Shown here: positions 45,448-56,776 of the stretch, one piece after another
Layout: every line of letters begins with the position of its first letter
Numbering within the stretch: the stretch's first letter is position 1
Assembly (NCBI RefSeq): GCF_029784135.1
Contig: NC_073746.1
Location: 183,959,983-184,023,982 of the forward strand
Reading direction: 5' to 3'
Length of the DNA: 64,000 bases
Source of the DNA: Toxorhynchites rutilus septentrionalis
Taxonomy: Eukaryota > Arthropoda > Insecta > Diptera > Culicidae
The notes under the pieces: generated by a model
The model's database searches: none
What the model saw: the letters and a program-made list of their open reading frames with translations, nothing else
What the model was told of the DNA's origin: nothing
Translations under genes and position numbers: made by a program

Positions 45448-45850
45448 CTATAAGAATTGAGTCCGCATCTGCTTACCAGTCAATGTATATTGTGGGGTCA
45501 TATGCCATTTTGTTGATTCAGAAGAATTCAACCCATTGGTGATAGAAACTTTGATTGGCAAGTGGTCACTACCTTTGGGATCCTGGATTACATTCTCCGT
45601 TAGGTAAACGGTCGTTGTCGTACTATTTCCATCAGTCTGTTCTGTGAGAGTTGAATTCTCCAAATATCAACCGTGACTTAGAAAGGAGTGAGCACATGTT
45701 AGCAAGTGGCTTGCGGCTAACCGCAAGTCGCCACTCGGAGGCAAATATAAGCTGACAACACAGAGGTCTTTTCCTCTGATGTTTGCATGACAATGGTTCT
45801 GATCGAGTCGAAAACATTGAAGAACGTGATAAAAATTCCATCCATGATGT
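45448..45850 (-). mobile_element. LINE endonuclease fragment
   Basis: The minus strand gives SLLSKSRLIFGEFNSHRTD (equivalent to the GDFNxHH motif) at about 45700-45632 and, after a frameshift, VIQDPKGSDHLPIKVSI (45590-45530), the C-terminal GSDHLPI block of apurinic endonucleases from Jockey/I-type LINEs. In tweek intron 44381-48650. Confidence 0.6.
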
Positions 45851-46779
45851 CAGACAGCATTATGAATCCCGATAGAGAAGTTGGAATTGACGAAAAAACA
45901 GGGAGAGTTGGAGTTTTTGATGGGACAAATAAGCCCAATTTTGCAGAACACATGCCGCACAGGTAGCATCTACCATCACGTAGACAGGTAAGGCGGAACC
46001 AGAAAATGGGATTCAAAACGTATCTGGCGCAGTGTTGCCACATTATCATCAGTACCAGGGGTAGGATTCTTTTTCATTTGTACCTTCTATTCCAAGAATC
46101 TGTACCATCGAAAATATTCGTTGCTAAAAAAATCTGTTTTAATAGCATGAAAATAATTCTCATTTATTGGGGCAACACTGGTCTGACAGCGTCAATTTGG
46201 TTTTTCTCCTTCAAGGCCAACTGTTCCGAGCTGACGGCAGTCCAGAATTTTGAGAAACATCAAGGCAACTTTTTAAATTTGTCAACATATTTGTTTCATA
46301 ATGGATTCACACGTCATACTTGTTCTGGTTGTCACACCATCGATTTCTAATCCGTGAGAGGGGATGAAAACGCAATACTCAATCGTAAATCGCTGATCCG
46401 ATCCGCCGCTACAAGTCGTAGTCTGCTCGGTGTAACTTTAGACATTATAGTAGCGGAAGTATATCTCGCCAGATCATTCAAGATCTGCTTATTTTTGAAA
46501 GCTTTTCCGTTCGGTTTAGTCCGGAAGAAAACAAGACACGAGCCAGTTTCAGATGCATTTTCTGGATAGATCGTGTAACGGAGACAACAGATGCGGAATG
46601 CGAGAAGAGGAGAGGTTTGTGGAATTATAAAAAGGGGCCTTTGGAGTGCGTTGACTTTTGTACTGAAGAAAAATCAATGATCCATCAGGAAGCCTCTCAT
46701 ACTCTGCTCAAATCTGATATGCGGCAGTTATATAACATTATATTAATATTATTATTGAATTCATAATAATAATATACCT

Positions 46780-47110
46780 GTACATGGTAAACTTTGTACG
46801 GGGTCCAAGATTGTTTAACCTCAGAGATTTTTGGTGTCCATAGTAACACGTCTTTCGTTGAATTTCATGGCTGTTATTACTGTTCGTTTGTTATCAACGA
46901 GCCAATGTAGACAAACTCGTTGGCCACAACCTTACTATCAAGAAGGATTCCGTTACGATCACCCCTTCCTGTATTTGCGCAATGATCCCAAACTCAAATG
47001 CTTCGTGTTCAAATCGGGTGTACAATTTCGCTACTATCCGATGTATTCTACCAATTACGTTCACGTCGTCGAACGGATTTGTCCTCCATCATAACGCGTA
47101 CTCCGTCATA
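46780..47110 (-). mobile_element. RTE-like LINE fragment
   Basis: Minus-strand translation gives VIGRIHRIVAKLYTRFEHEA (equivalent to the segment after the YADDID box), then VANEFVYIGSLITNEQ and CYYGHQKSLRLN...RTKFTMY with frameshifts. The same region of RTE ORFs is seen at 13210-13450. Short and inactive. Confidence 0.5.
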
Positions 47111-48650
47111 GCTACTCTCGTGGGTATGCACCGGTTAGACGACTCCTTCCTTGATGCTCGCTCCCTCGGAACGATCCTCGCAGTGTTAATCTTTTCAGTC
47201 CACGATCAGGCATTGCATGCACGCCCCTCACCAGTATCCGTTTACCAGTCGAGACGTTTTCAGATTTGGTAGTACCATCCATCATAACGCGCACTCCGTC
47301 ACAATTACTCTTGTGTTCGTCGTTCGTCGTAATCAGTATGTTACTAGCGTCGATTCTGATGTGCTTAGCCCTCCTTTGGTTCCTGCTGTTCACGGTATTT
47401 CCCCCGTGCTATCTCCATAGACTTTACCGCGCCCCTACTCGCGTTGTCATCCGATTAGTCGCCTTACGACAGGGACAGGGACCAAGGCCCGAAGTGCTAT
47501 TCTAGGCCGGCAACTTCACGGCGCGCTCTTGCTGCATGTAGCATTTTTTATTGTCATTGGTGTTACCTTATGTTGAAGAAGTGGTCTCACACCCAATTAA
47601 CACATTCTCTCGTTGATTAACTACCAATCAATCAACCGTTTCTGCATCTTCCCATCACGATAAAAGTTTTTCCACTTCGTATGTGTCAGCACGCCTCCTG
47701 CCTGTTCTGGCCTTCGCTCTGGCTCTCAAGATTTCCGAAAGAAATCGGATACTCGTAAGAAAAGAAAGTTGAGAGACTTGCAGTTTCATGTCCCAAATAT
47801 TTTCCTTTGTTTTTATTTTCTATCGGGTTCTCGTGTACACTTTCACGTTTCGACCTTTCCCTTCGTGTTCGGGTTTTGATCTGATGCGCTGTTCGGTCAA
47901 CCAGTGAAAGGATGACTAATCGTTATGTTACTTCTGTTGTTTTTGTTACTGATACCGCTAGTTTTCTCTGCTGTTGTTTTTTCTGCTTCGTTTTACCAAA
48001 GCAACCGATGCCATCGTTTGTCGTTGAATGGAAACATCATGAATGTGCGAGTCGCGCACTGGTTATTCGTGGCCTCCAATGGGTGTGGCTGGAAAACGAA
48101 TTATCTATTTCGATGAAGACGAAACAGAGACTCTTCCTTGATTTCAGTACCAAAATGGTCCTGGTGTTCGAACTTCTTTCACAAGACATTCGTGCATGGC
48201 ACGAATATTTTCCCTTCCTTTTGGGAAGGCTCACCATTTGATTTAGATTTGGATTAGGCTTTAGCTCATACATACAGCCCACTGTGTCAGGGCACTGCAA
48301 TAACGCAGTAAGAAGAACTATAGGGGTGCTCTCGTACCTGCATGTATCGTTAACGGCTTCGTATTCATATCGCCCTAACTTACATTCTTCACTTCAATGA
48401 GTTTAATGAATCTATCAAGCCTGGTTCTTTGGAATGTACCTGGCACCTTCGAGGAAGGTAATGGATGTCAGCTTGTACCCGGTTTTATCTTTGACCCTTG
48501 CACTCGGCTTTATCAGCCGGTTATACTAATGAACTTAGCTATACATGTCCCAATATTCAGGATGCATCATCACACCTATTCGAGCTCTCCTCATCATGCT
48601 ACATTTGTCGCCAAAATACCACTTTTGCTTTTTTTTATTTTCATGCACAG
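47111..48650. other. Rest of tweek intron, nothing recognised
   Basis: Moderately GC-rich pockets near 47110-47520 and 47880-48250 but no domain, paired repeat or in-phase exon that I can defend. Confidence 0.35.
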
Positions 48651-48807
48651 GATGCAGAAGATACGGATGATATTGATGCAGAAAATGGTCCGGTGGGTAT
48701 CGTTGAAAATCACCCTTTGGGCGACGAAGAGAACGAGCATACAATGCTATTGAGCCAAAGTATACCGAATCATCAACGTGAAACAACGACTGCTCATCAG
48801 CATCACG
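48651..48807 (+). CDS. tweek: tweek/BLTP1 coding exon 9 (residues 2420-2471)
   Basis: Acceptor TTTTCATGCACAG at 48650. Acidic opening DAEDTDDIDAENGPVGIVEN, then HTMLLSQSIPNHQ and a His/Thr-rich end. Donor CACG|GTAACC at 48807/48808 leaves one base; the donor is weaker than others in the gene, and the following 216 nt remain open. Confidence 0.72.
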
Positions 48808-49023
48808 GTAACCACAATTACTCTCATTCAAAATTGATTCATTGCTTCTTCGTTGAGGAGGTTTTGTTGTATATTATACGTATTGTTTGTCTTTGTTTTG
48901 TGTCCGTGCTGTGGTCTGATTTGTTACTATATTTGTTGGTCCTGGATATAAAATTTCATTATATTTTATTTGAATTTCAAATTTTTTCGATTGCTTACGG
49001 TTTACCATATTTGTACTTAACAG

Positions 49024-49391
49024 TAATAAAAGTGCCTGAGGAACCGGTACAAGTCCACATAACTAAGCACGGAGATTCGCTTAACACCTCCCCTAGTACT
49101 AACAATTCCCATAAACAACGGAAGAAATCCTCGGTAAAGAGTTTCATACCTCCAGCAGCACCGCCATCACGCGCAAGCATACAAATGTTCCCGATCATCT
49201 TCGACAAACATGATCCTCAGATTGAATATGGAGCGTTGAAGGAAGGATCCCTGCCTTCTGTATGTAGTTCGTCGGATTCGATGGATAAACCTTGGACTCC
49301 ACCCCCAAACCAAAAAGAAGATCTTTATTCGTGGATGGCAAAACAACAGAATGGCAACTCCAAGAAAACCCACAGCAGAGATAAACATGAG
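49024..49391 (+). CDS. tweek: tweek/BLTP1 coding exon 10 (residues 2472-2594)
   Basis: Acceptor TTGTACTTAACAG at 49023. The split codon gives Val and the frame reads VIKVPEEPVQVHITKHGDSL, a basic linker, then FIPPAAPPSRASIQMFPIIF, DKHDPQIEYGALKEGSLPSV and KPWTPPPNQKEDLYSWMAKQ. Donor GAG|GTACTT, phase 0. Confidence 0.85.
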
Positions 49392-49454
49392 GTACTTTTG
49401 GTGCATTTGGCAGCCTTATGATAAATTTTACAATCAAACTGTTTTTTTTTCTAG

Positions 49455-50085
49455 AGTTTCCCTTCAACTTCTAAAAATCGTCCTGAAATTCATTCGATTA
49501 AGTACATGCAAGATAATAATCGTATCCTTGATGCACACCTCATTTTCGAACCAATGTTAACTTGCCTTGGTGTCATGCCTCAGCAAATGATCAATAGCAT
49601 TTCGAACTCGGACGTGTCGTCACTGGATAGCCTGGGTACAAATCTTTCACTCGTATGCTGCTTCGACACAATGCGTATTGATATCGTCGTGAGCGAAGGG
49701 GGTGACTCTAAAAAGTCAAAATCCAAGATAAATAAGAAAGGGAATGGAAAGTTTTCATTAATAATGCCATCTGAGCAACCAGCTTTTCTTTGTGAACATG
49801 TTGGAGTCGAATTGGAACTGCTTAAAATGACTGACGGATTCCCAGATGACGCAAAACACAACATGCTGTATGTATCCAGAGGGCAATTAAAGAAACATAC
49901 CAGCACAGTGATAAACTTCAGCTTGAATGTACGATATTTATCACAGCAAGTGAACATGCCATTGTTGCGATTACTTCATCAAATCACCAATATGTATCAA
50001 AATGTAAAGGATGCTCAAAATGAAATGAGAGATCATCCGGAGCACGGAAAGCGTAGCGCGCCATTGAAGGACGAATCTAGCCTAG
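49455..50085 (+). CDS. tweek: tweek/BLTP1 coding exon 11 (residues 2595-2804)
   Basis: 63-nt intron, acceptor TTTTTTTTTCTAG. Frame: SFPSTSKNRPEIHSIKYMQD, then ILDAHLIFEPMLTCLGVMPQ, SLVCCFDTMRIDIVVSEG, CEHVGVELELLKMTDGF and QQVNMPLLRLLHQITNMYQN, the last a conserved helical segment of the family. Donor CTAG|GTATGT leaves one base. Confidence 0.93.
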
Positions 50086-50141
50086 GTATGTTTGTCGAAT
50101 CTAATGTTTTTGGTGCACCAATAATTCCCACAATTTTCCAG

Positions 50142-50555
50142 CATCAGAAATCAACGATCCGACATTGATGGGTTCACTCAATGAGCCGTTGATGGCTCAT
50201 ATCGACAACGCAATTTTCGACTACGCTGACGAGCGATATGATAAGTTCAACGAGGAGATTTCTTTCCGTCACGAATTGCGGCATTCAGTTAGTCGATCGA
50301 AGATGCCAAGTCTTGGACCGCTAATACCTTTGACTCCTTCCCCTGGATCCCGTAGCCGGCCCCATAGTTTTGCTCAAAAATTGAGGAGTACCAGCAAGTC
50401 TGTGAAGGGAAAACTGGGCTACACCAATCTCAACGACACAGTAACAACGCCGATCAAATCGAGCCCACCGGCGGCGACGTTTGTTGATTCCATTTCGAGA
50501 ACCTCGGTAGAAGCTAAGAACTCGATTACGGGTGGTTTGTCCAGCACTTACGGAG
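50142..50555 (+). CDS. tweek: tweek/BLTP1 coding exon 12 (residues 2805-2942)
   Basis: 56-nt intron. Frame: ASEINDPTLMGSLNEPLMAH, then a Ser/Pro/Thr-rich linker (PLTPSPGSRSRPHSFAQKL, KGKLGYTNLNDT) likely exposed and phosphorylated. Donor GGAG|GTAAGC leaves one base; the next exon is 5.6 kb away. Confidence 0.9.
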
Positions 50556-50754
50556 GTAAGCAGCGTTATTTATTTGTTGATATCTGTAAAATTTTTCAGG
50601 TGCAAGTATATGGTGAGAAACATGATACATTTTTCATTCTAATCGTTTACGATTCAGAACTGCCAACTCGATCTCTCAAGATCCTTGGGGTTTACCCCTA
50701 TGTTAGGAGTACTTCGGATAAGCACCTCTAAATAATCCAAACGATTGCATCTAG

Positions 50755-51365
50755 AGTTCCTTGTGCCCATAGAACAACTATTTTGCAAATCGTCAACTTC
50801 TGGCTTCTATCCATCATGTTGATAAGAAGCTTTGTCCGTTATACAACAAGGTGCCTCTGGAGTGTTTATCATGAGCCCTACTTCCACATTAATGGCCGAG
50901 TGTGGTTAGCTACCGTTCAAACACTACTTGACGGTCTGTGTAGTTACGAAGGCTGCATATTGGCTTAGCCTCGAAGGTCGCGAAGATGGTACTGAGAGCC
51001 AACCAACTACTATACTCCATGGCCAACTTCAACCTTCCTTCCATAGCTACCTTACCCAGAACCAAAATTAGACCCTGGAACCAATCCCCTCCTAAAATAG
51101 ATCTACTAAATCAAGTAGAAGTCGGAAATCCTTCATTCAAAATCCCACAACATTTCCTCAAATTGTGTAGCGAGGGATAAGAAGGCTTTCAGCTTTCACT
51201 ATGTGGCGAGAGATATGAAGGCTTCCACTTTCACTTTTTGCGGAATCCCAGGTCACTCTGGAATTATCGGTAATGAGGAAGCCGACAGACTGGCGAGTTT
51301 AGACGGTACTGTGAGATTGAGGAGTAGCCCTGGAATTAGTACTTTCGCCACCCTTCGAGAATAAA
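50755..51365 (+). mobile_element. LINE RNase H fragment (I/R1/Jockey type)
   Basis: The + strand contains FCGIPGHSGIIGNEEADRLA near 51235-51300, the diagnostic WIPGHSGIxGNExAD motif of LINE RNase H. It is preceded by frameshifted sequence including ANFNLPSIATLPRTKIRPWN (51020-51080). Inactive remnant in tweek intron 50556-56149. Confidence 0.65.
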
Positions 51366-52034
51366 TTGATCAGTTTTCTGAAGAAAACCAGCCTATTCAA
51401 CAAGATATTGAATGCTCAGGGACGAATAACCTCCGGGTTAATGTCCCAACTCGAACTAATCAGACGTGTTTTCTCTATTCGCGATTGTTTCACAAAATTC
51501 CTTCTTGCTTATGTTCTATCGGAACTCTTAACACTGGAGGTCAATGTGGTCGCCAAAGAAGCATTGTTTCGTCAATTCCATATAACAATTCGCCGCAACT
51601 ATGGGAAAGCCAATGTTGCTCTAACTTCATCCGAAACAAGTAAACAAGTATGTATTGTGCGTTTTGTGGATGAAGAAGCCGTCGCGTAGAGTTCGGGCTT
51701 CCTCCGTAGTGCGAGTGAACAAAAACATTCAAGTAGTGTCTAGCAGTGATTATGTAGACGATTAGCCGCCGCCATAGCGGGTTTCCCCGGTCTCTCGCTC
51801 AGGGTTCGGGGCCATAAATGTGATGGAAACCACCGCAAGATTAGAGGGAAATTTTTATGCGCCACGTTACCAGAATATATGGATTCGGCTGGTATCCATG
51901 GTGAGCTAATTATATCGTGAATGATTGGTGTTTGCGACGACGGTAATGAGAACGTCCTTCCATTCGTCTCTTTCTTCATTCGCATATCGATTGAGAACTG
52001 TGTTGGCGGAAGCAACGGTGCGGCTTATGCTCTT

Positions 52035-52174
52035 AGCGTAAGAACACACTGAACGGATCTTCCGCGCGGATTTTGCAATGACAGGTCGCCGCGGGGGCTC
52101 GATAAGCGTAAGAACACACTGGACGGCCCTCCCGCGCGGATTTTACAACGACAGGCCGCCGCGGGGCTTCGATA
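52035..52174. repeat. GC-rich tandem duplication, 70-bp period, two copies
   Basis: AGCGTAAGAACACACTG(A/G)AC at 52035 and 52105, each followed by CCGCGCGGATTTT(G/A)CAA(T/C)G, ACAGG(T/C)CGCCGCGGGG and CTCGATA. The CCGCGCGG and CGCCGCGG cores are unusual in this AT-rich DNA. Confidence 0.85.
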
Positions 52175-52306
52175 ATGGAATGTGAATGAGATAAAACACA
52201 CAAGGCGGGGCGGGTGTGTACGGTTCCAAAGTCACTGTTGTATGGTTCCTCATTTGCTGCGGAGGCTCGAAGGAGATGATGCGCCGCAACGGTTTTGTGA
52301 GAGTAT

Positions 52307-52371
52307 CTTTAGAGGCGAATGAACTGCAAAGTTTAAAGCCTCTCAAAAACTAAGAAAGAATAAAAGAAGAA
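52307..52371 (+). mobile_element. Retroposed module copy with 8-bp target duplication
   Basis: Contains AGAGGCGAATGAACTGCAAA followed by GTTTAAAGCCTCTCAAAAAC and an A/GAA-rich tail. Flanked by GAGAGTAT (52299-52306 and 52372-52379). Same family as 15261-15320. Confidence 0.7.
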
Positions 52372-53152
52372 GAGAGTATTAGTGATTATGCCCTTTTGAA
52401 AGGTGCACATAAAGCTGTCGGATGCAAGACGAGTCTATGGTACAAGGTACAAGTGTTTGGACAGTAAGCGGACTAGAGGAACGATATATAAAGACAGAAT
52501 GGTGGAAACGGAAGAGGGGATGTTTACCTGAGCGAAAGGAAGAGAGAAGTTGATCACAAACGTCTGAAATATTGCATTTCTCGACAATTTGGATGGAATT
52601 GGAGGATTCGCAGCCTCATGACCGCAGAATGGTTTTCTTGTATTGGCTCACACTTATTATTGCGAACTATTCAGTGAAAGGATCAATTGACAAACACTGA
52701 TTTCAGTACTTTATTTGGGGCAATAATAACTTGGGTTTAAGTATCTCCTTCTGCTGCAGAGTAATATTTTCTTTCACGCGTTCAAATATGATCTTACAGA
52801 AATCATTTCCCCATACGAGCCAACAAACCAAAACCATCATGTACGGTTTCGGTGCAGAAAGCTTATTTTCTTCTTTGCCTCTAACATATACATATCGAAC
52901 CTCTCCATGCATCATGAAACAGTAGGATCATACGGACTACGCAAAGCGAATGATTCATATTCAACTAATGTAGCAGATCCTGATTCATAAGTCTCAGAGA
53001 GTGCAAACTATATGATTATTCAGCTAGAAAGAGGCTCAGGGAAGGGTAGTAAGATTATATGAATGATGACGTAATTTTTCTTATATCATTTGTCGCTCTG
53101 CACTCTGTGCAGTGGTTTTCGCTATAGTAGAACGGGACGATATATGCGATTC

Positions 53153-53429
53153 TTGTGCACCCGTGGCCGAGTGGTTAGCGTCTCACATTATCATGCCGGG
53201 CGTTCGGGTTTGATTCCCGTTCTGGCCGGGGGATTTTTCGTCAGAGAAATTTCCTTCGACTTGCACTGTGGTCACGCGTATTCAAGAGCTTGCCCCTCGG
53301 AATACATTCAAGGCGTGTTATTTGGCTTAAGAAACCTCAACTAAGTATTAATAAATGACGCTAGTTAATACATACGTTGAGACGGCAAAAGTTCCACAGG
53401 GAACGTTAACGCCATTCAAGAAGAAGAAG
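53153..53429 (+). mobile_element. Feilai-like tRNA-derived SINE, complete (277 bp)
   Basis: The head carries the Pol III A box (GTGGCCGAGTGGTTAGCG, about 53163) and B box (GGGTTTGATTCCC, about 53207). The body (CTTGCACTGTGGTCACGCGT, then GGCGTGTTATTTGGC) matches my memory of the Feilai family from Aedes aegypti. It ends in AAGAAGAAGAAG. An 11-bp duplication with one mismatch flanks it: ATATGCGATTC (53142-53152) and ATATGCGGTTC (53430-53440). It looks like a tRNA gene at first glance but lacks a foldable acceptor stem and is followed by the SINE body. Confidence 0.88.
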
Positions 53430-54167
53430 ATATGCGGTTCAAACTTGTATGCTGACTTCGAAAATGGTGCGCGATGTTTGGTGCAGATCAGATATGCAAT
53501 CAACAGTCTCCGTTCCTCTCTTTGTTTAATCATTTAGTGTAACACAAGTGATTACTGTCATTCATACAAGTATCTGAATGATCCACTCATGTTTGGTTAT
53601 ATATTCGTGAGAGGTTACTTGCATGACACATTGTGTATCATTCGATATTGATCGATATCCAAACACTGACTGAAATATACGGGACAACATAAGTTGCTCA
53701 TTCCAGTCTCTCCTTGATGAATACCCCTATATCATCCCAATCGACCAAATCTACTTCATATCCGTCAAACTGCATCAAAGGAAAGGAGAAGTGTATCACC
53801 AGAAAACTCTAGCTTGGTTATCTCCTGCTCCGACATAGAATTCAACGAAGTTCTTATTCCGCAGATCATCGTCTGTATTCACCTGCCATGTGGTAGGATC
53901 CCCGAATTTAAACAGAAGCCACTTGAGGCTAGATGGCCTGTAGGACCCCAAAATCATTCTAGTCCACTTCAATGCTCACCACCGCAACTGGGAAATGCAA
54001 ACACCAGACGATAGGCGTCATCGACGGTATTTTGGTATTTTGGATACAAACTAAAACTAACCTGAAATCGAATAAATGAGAACTAGTCCTTCGGGGTTGG
54101 GTCAACGCATTAAATGGGAAGAGGAGACCCCACATCTCGAAAAAAAATGTTGGTCAAAAAGCCTTCT

Positions 54168-54535
54168 GTATGGAAAAAAATTCATCATCGAATTTCAAAA
54201 AATGTACATTTTGTTTATAGGCCCCAAAAAAATGAGCTCAGCAAAATTTCAGCTCAATCGGACATGATTTAGGGATGCCTCAAAACGCTCAAATTTTTTA
54301 TTTTTAGACCCCCGAAAATTTCCAAAGGTACACGAAATTGGGGTTTTCAAAAAAAAATATTTCGATGCCAAATGTCTTCAATTCGCATGAAACGTCGAGA
54401 CTTCAAAAACAAAATTTTGAGTGCTTCGAGGCACCCCTAAAACATGTCCGGTTGAGTTGAAATTTTGCACAGGTCATTTTTATGGGCCAAAAAACAAAAT
54501 GTACATGGTCGGTTTTGGATTTTTTTTTTCCATAC
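54168..54535. repeat. Foldback-like inverted repeat, about 368 bp
   Basis: The left arm begins GTATGGAAAAAAA and contains ATGTACATTTTGTTTATAGG, GCAAAATTTCAGCTCAATCG and GACATGATTTAGGGATGCCT. The right arm, reverse-complemented, shows the same order with GTATGGAAAAAAAAAA, ATGTACATTTTGTTTTTTGG, GCAAAATTTCAACTCAACCG and GACATGTTTTAGGGGTGCCT. Arms are about 150 nt and roughly 80-85% alike. No coding capacity. Confidence 0.8.
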
Positions 54536-54559
54536 ATGCATTGCCACCCTAATGTATAT

Positions 54560-55600
54560 GAAGTCGAACCATCGAAGTCAAGTCGAACTAGTCGAACCAT
54601 CGAAGTCAAAATAGGAAAAACTAGCTCCAGAAGTTTTCACGAGAAGACTGGGCTATCTCAAAGATCCGTTCTTAGCGTCACTCTGGTTCTGATTGTCCCA
54701 TGTCCTGCCAAGGGGAGTTTTCGTATTCGTCTACGCGGACGACATTCTTCTGGTGGTGGTAGCAGACACGCACAAAATCCCACACATCAGGATGCAGGCA
54801 GCTATCAGCCAGTATACATCTGAAAAAGGGTTTAAACTCTCAGACACCAGGGACACACCGGTTAAACTTGCCTAAAACAATGTCCAAACCTCATTGAAGC
54901 ACCAGGAAGATAGTGTACGGATGGCCAAAGCGATCATCAACAGCCGCCTCATTTATGGCCTTAAACTGACAAGGTTGACCGAAGAGAAACTCCGAGTAGA
55001 CTGTCTCGGGTTTACTGCCATCCACGACAGGAGTACCTGTATGCGCTGAAGCAGGAAACTCTCTTTCGATTTCGACTCAACGATCATAACTAAAACGGCA
55101 CGTTTTCTTGCAAAAACCAGCGGTAGGGTGGGAACACATCTGACTATGTTTAGTAACACCACATGTTGTCACGCTCCAATTTCCCCACGATAGCAACACT
55201 GGTTTGGGGTGAATGATTGGAGGTTCCCTGACGTTCGAGTATTAAACGGTTTCAAGAATAACTTCCGAGCTGAAGCGAGCTCGGTAGGTCTGCCACAGAA
55301 AGAAATAACAGACTAGTTTCCAGCAAGGTCGACATCTACCAGGTCTTCTCGGTTAAAGTTGCCGGAATCTACGTGGCAGCTACGATCCCGCCAACAAAGC
55401 CGCTGTTGGTTCGAAGATTCGAAGATATCGAGGCAATTAGGAAGCAGTACGTACTATTCAAACTGAGCACAGTGCAGTATTTGGTTTCACACGGTATGAA
55501 CAGGGCACCTTTTTACCAAATCTGCGACCACTACAACATCCACGACTTCGTCGAGCAATTCATGTGTGTGCGTCTGCCAGAATGACGAGGAAAAAGAAGA
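54560..55600 (+). mobile_element. I-type LINE RT fragment
   Basis: Frameshifted + strand pieces: a GVPQGSVLSVTLFL-like block (LSQRSVLSVTLVL, about 54650-54690), GVFVFVYADDILLVVVAD with an intact YADD box (about 54713-54765), and MAKAIINSRLIYGLKLTRLT (about 54920-54980). Related to the minus-strand LINE pieces in intron 25989-35709. Stops and shifts make it inactive. Confidence 0.7.
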
Positions 55601-56149
55601 AACATGTATGGAATTAGCGGGAGTGTACGGGACGTTCTGAGTAACGGTCAGTCAAGAGTTGAAAAATTATTTTGTTACTTGAAAGATGATATGATTTTAC
55701 AAAATTTGACAGATCAATAATTGATCATCCTCCAAGATACTCTATAATCAAGAGGAACAGGAATTTCATGGCATATTCTCACGGCGCAAGTCCTCATCCC
55801 ATTGCCATCCTTGCCATGTGACCAACAACAACAATTCGAATAATCCATGGGGAACAACAAGCGCAAAAAGTGTTTTTGATTTTGAAAATGAAGAAAACAA
55901 AATGTGTTTAATCTGTGTTAAATTCTATGTAAAATTAAGTGTAATGTATTTTGTAAAAACTTTCTGTGATTCCATATAGCGGCTTCATTGTCGTTTTTAC
56001 TGAGACGAACCAATTTAAAGAGACTGAAATTCTATGAAATAGAAAATTTAAAAAACTCTAGCACAAATCTCTAAACTCCACGTTTTGTGAAAAAATACTC
56101 TTCTTGAAATAATTATTTGCATTCATAAATATTCCTTCTAACATTGCAG
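55601..56149. other. Rest of tweek intron, nothing recognised
   Basis: AT-rich, ends in the acceptor TTCTAACATTGCAG used by exon 13. Confidence 0.5.
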
Positions 56150-56288
56150 ATTTCACAGCACCTTTCGATCGATCAACATTCACCGGACCGATCCATAGTA
56201 TCCTTGACACACCAAAATGCTGGAAAACAATCTATCATCTATTGGACCTTTATTCAGCGATGCCAGAAGCAAAAACCATTGCGCACAG
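56150..56288 (+). CDS. tweek: tweek/BLTP1 coding exon 13 (residues 2943-2988)
   Basis: The split codon gives Asp and the frame reads DFTAPFDRSTFTGPIHSILD, then TPKCWKTIYHLLDLYSAMPE and AKTIAH. Donor CACAG|GTACGT leaves AG of an Arg codon. A different frame is open over the region and is spurious. Confidence 0.88.
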
Positions 56289-56354
56289 GTACGTTGATTA
56301 GTATTGTCACGACTCTTGCTTTGTGTAACACCCAGTATCTCGAAATTATTAAAG

Positions 56355-56714
56355 GGTATCATTATCACCTGATGTCGTGGGACAAATTAAGGCGCGAAAG
56401 TACAATCTGCTCCAAGATAATAAGCACGCTAATCGTGATTACGAAGACGGTAGATCAGGCACGCCTCTACCAAAGGACCTGAATGTTGTGGCGCAAGAAA
56501 GAACCAGACTGGTTGTATTTGGTGTTGCAAAAATTCATCGAACGAGATTACTTGCCACTCTGAGCGGCTTGAAGTTGGAGGCAGAAATCACAGCACTTCA
56601 TAGTAGCACCACATGGCGTAAAAAATCTCGCCCGGCCTCGTTGGAATGCTCTTTGACTGGTCAAGTCGGACGAGCCATGATTATGTTACTGGAAGGTGTA
56701 CCCCCCAATCAACA
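56355..56714 (+). CDS. tweek: tweek/BLTP1 coding exon 14 (residues 2989-3108)
   Basis: Acceptor AAATTATTAAAG at 56354 is purine-rich but is the one that restores the frame: RVSLSPDVVGQIKARKYNLL. Then comes ERTRLVVFGVAKIHRTRLLA, a nearly invariant family block, followed by TLSGLKLEAEITALHSSTTW and LTGQVGRAMIMLLEGVPPN. Donor CAACA|GTACGT. Confidence 0.9.
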
Positions 56715-56776
56715 GTACGTATTCTGTCCTTCTTAGCACTAAAACAATATAATTTGACAAACATCCTTTTCCCTAG

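Noticed and set aside
47112..47505. Overlapping ORFs on both strands around 47.3 kb
   Set aside because: Mutual shadows with no recognisable product.
48150..48250. Possible exon after GATTTCAG (PKWSWCSNFFHKTF frame)
   Set aside because: Protein-like in one frame but no donor that joins exon 9 in phase, and a stop follows shortly.
48498..49421. 307-codon ORF as a single exon
   Set aside because: The hydrophobic middle is better explained as a 216-nt intron with AT/T-rich composition, and the start lies upstream of a good acceptor.
53159..53232. Apparent tRNA gene with A and B boxes
   Set aside because: It is the head of a complete SINE with a typical body, tail and target duplication.
56377..56736. 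Separate small gene starting at 56377
   Set aside because: It is the middle of tweek exon 14; sequence upstream of 56377 is also in frame and conserved.
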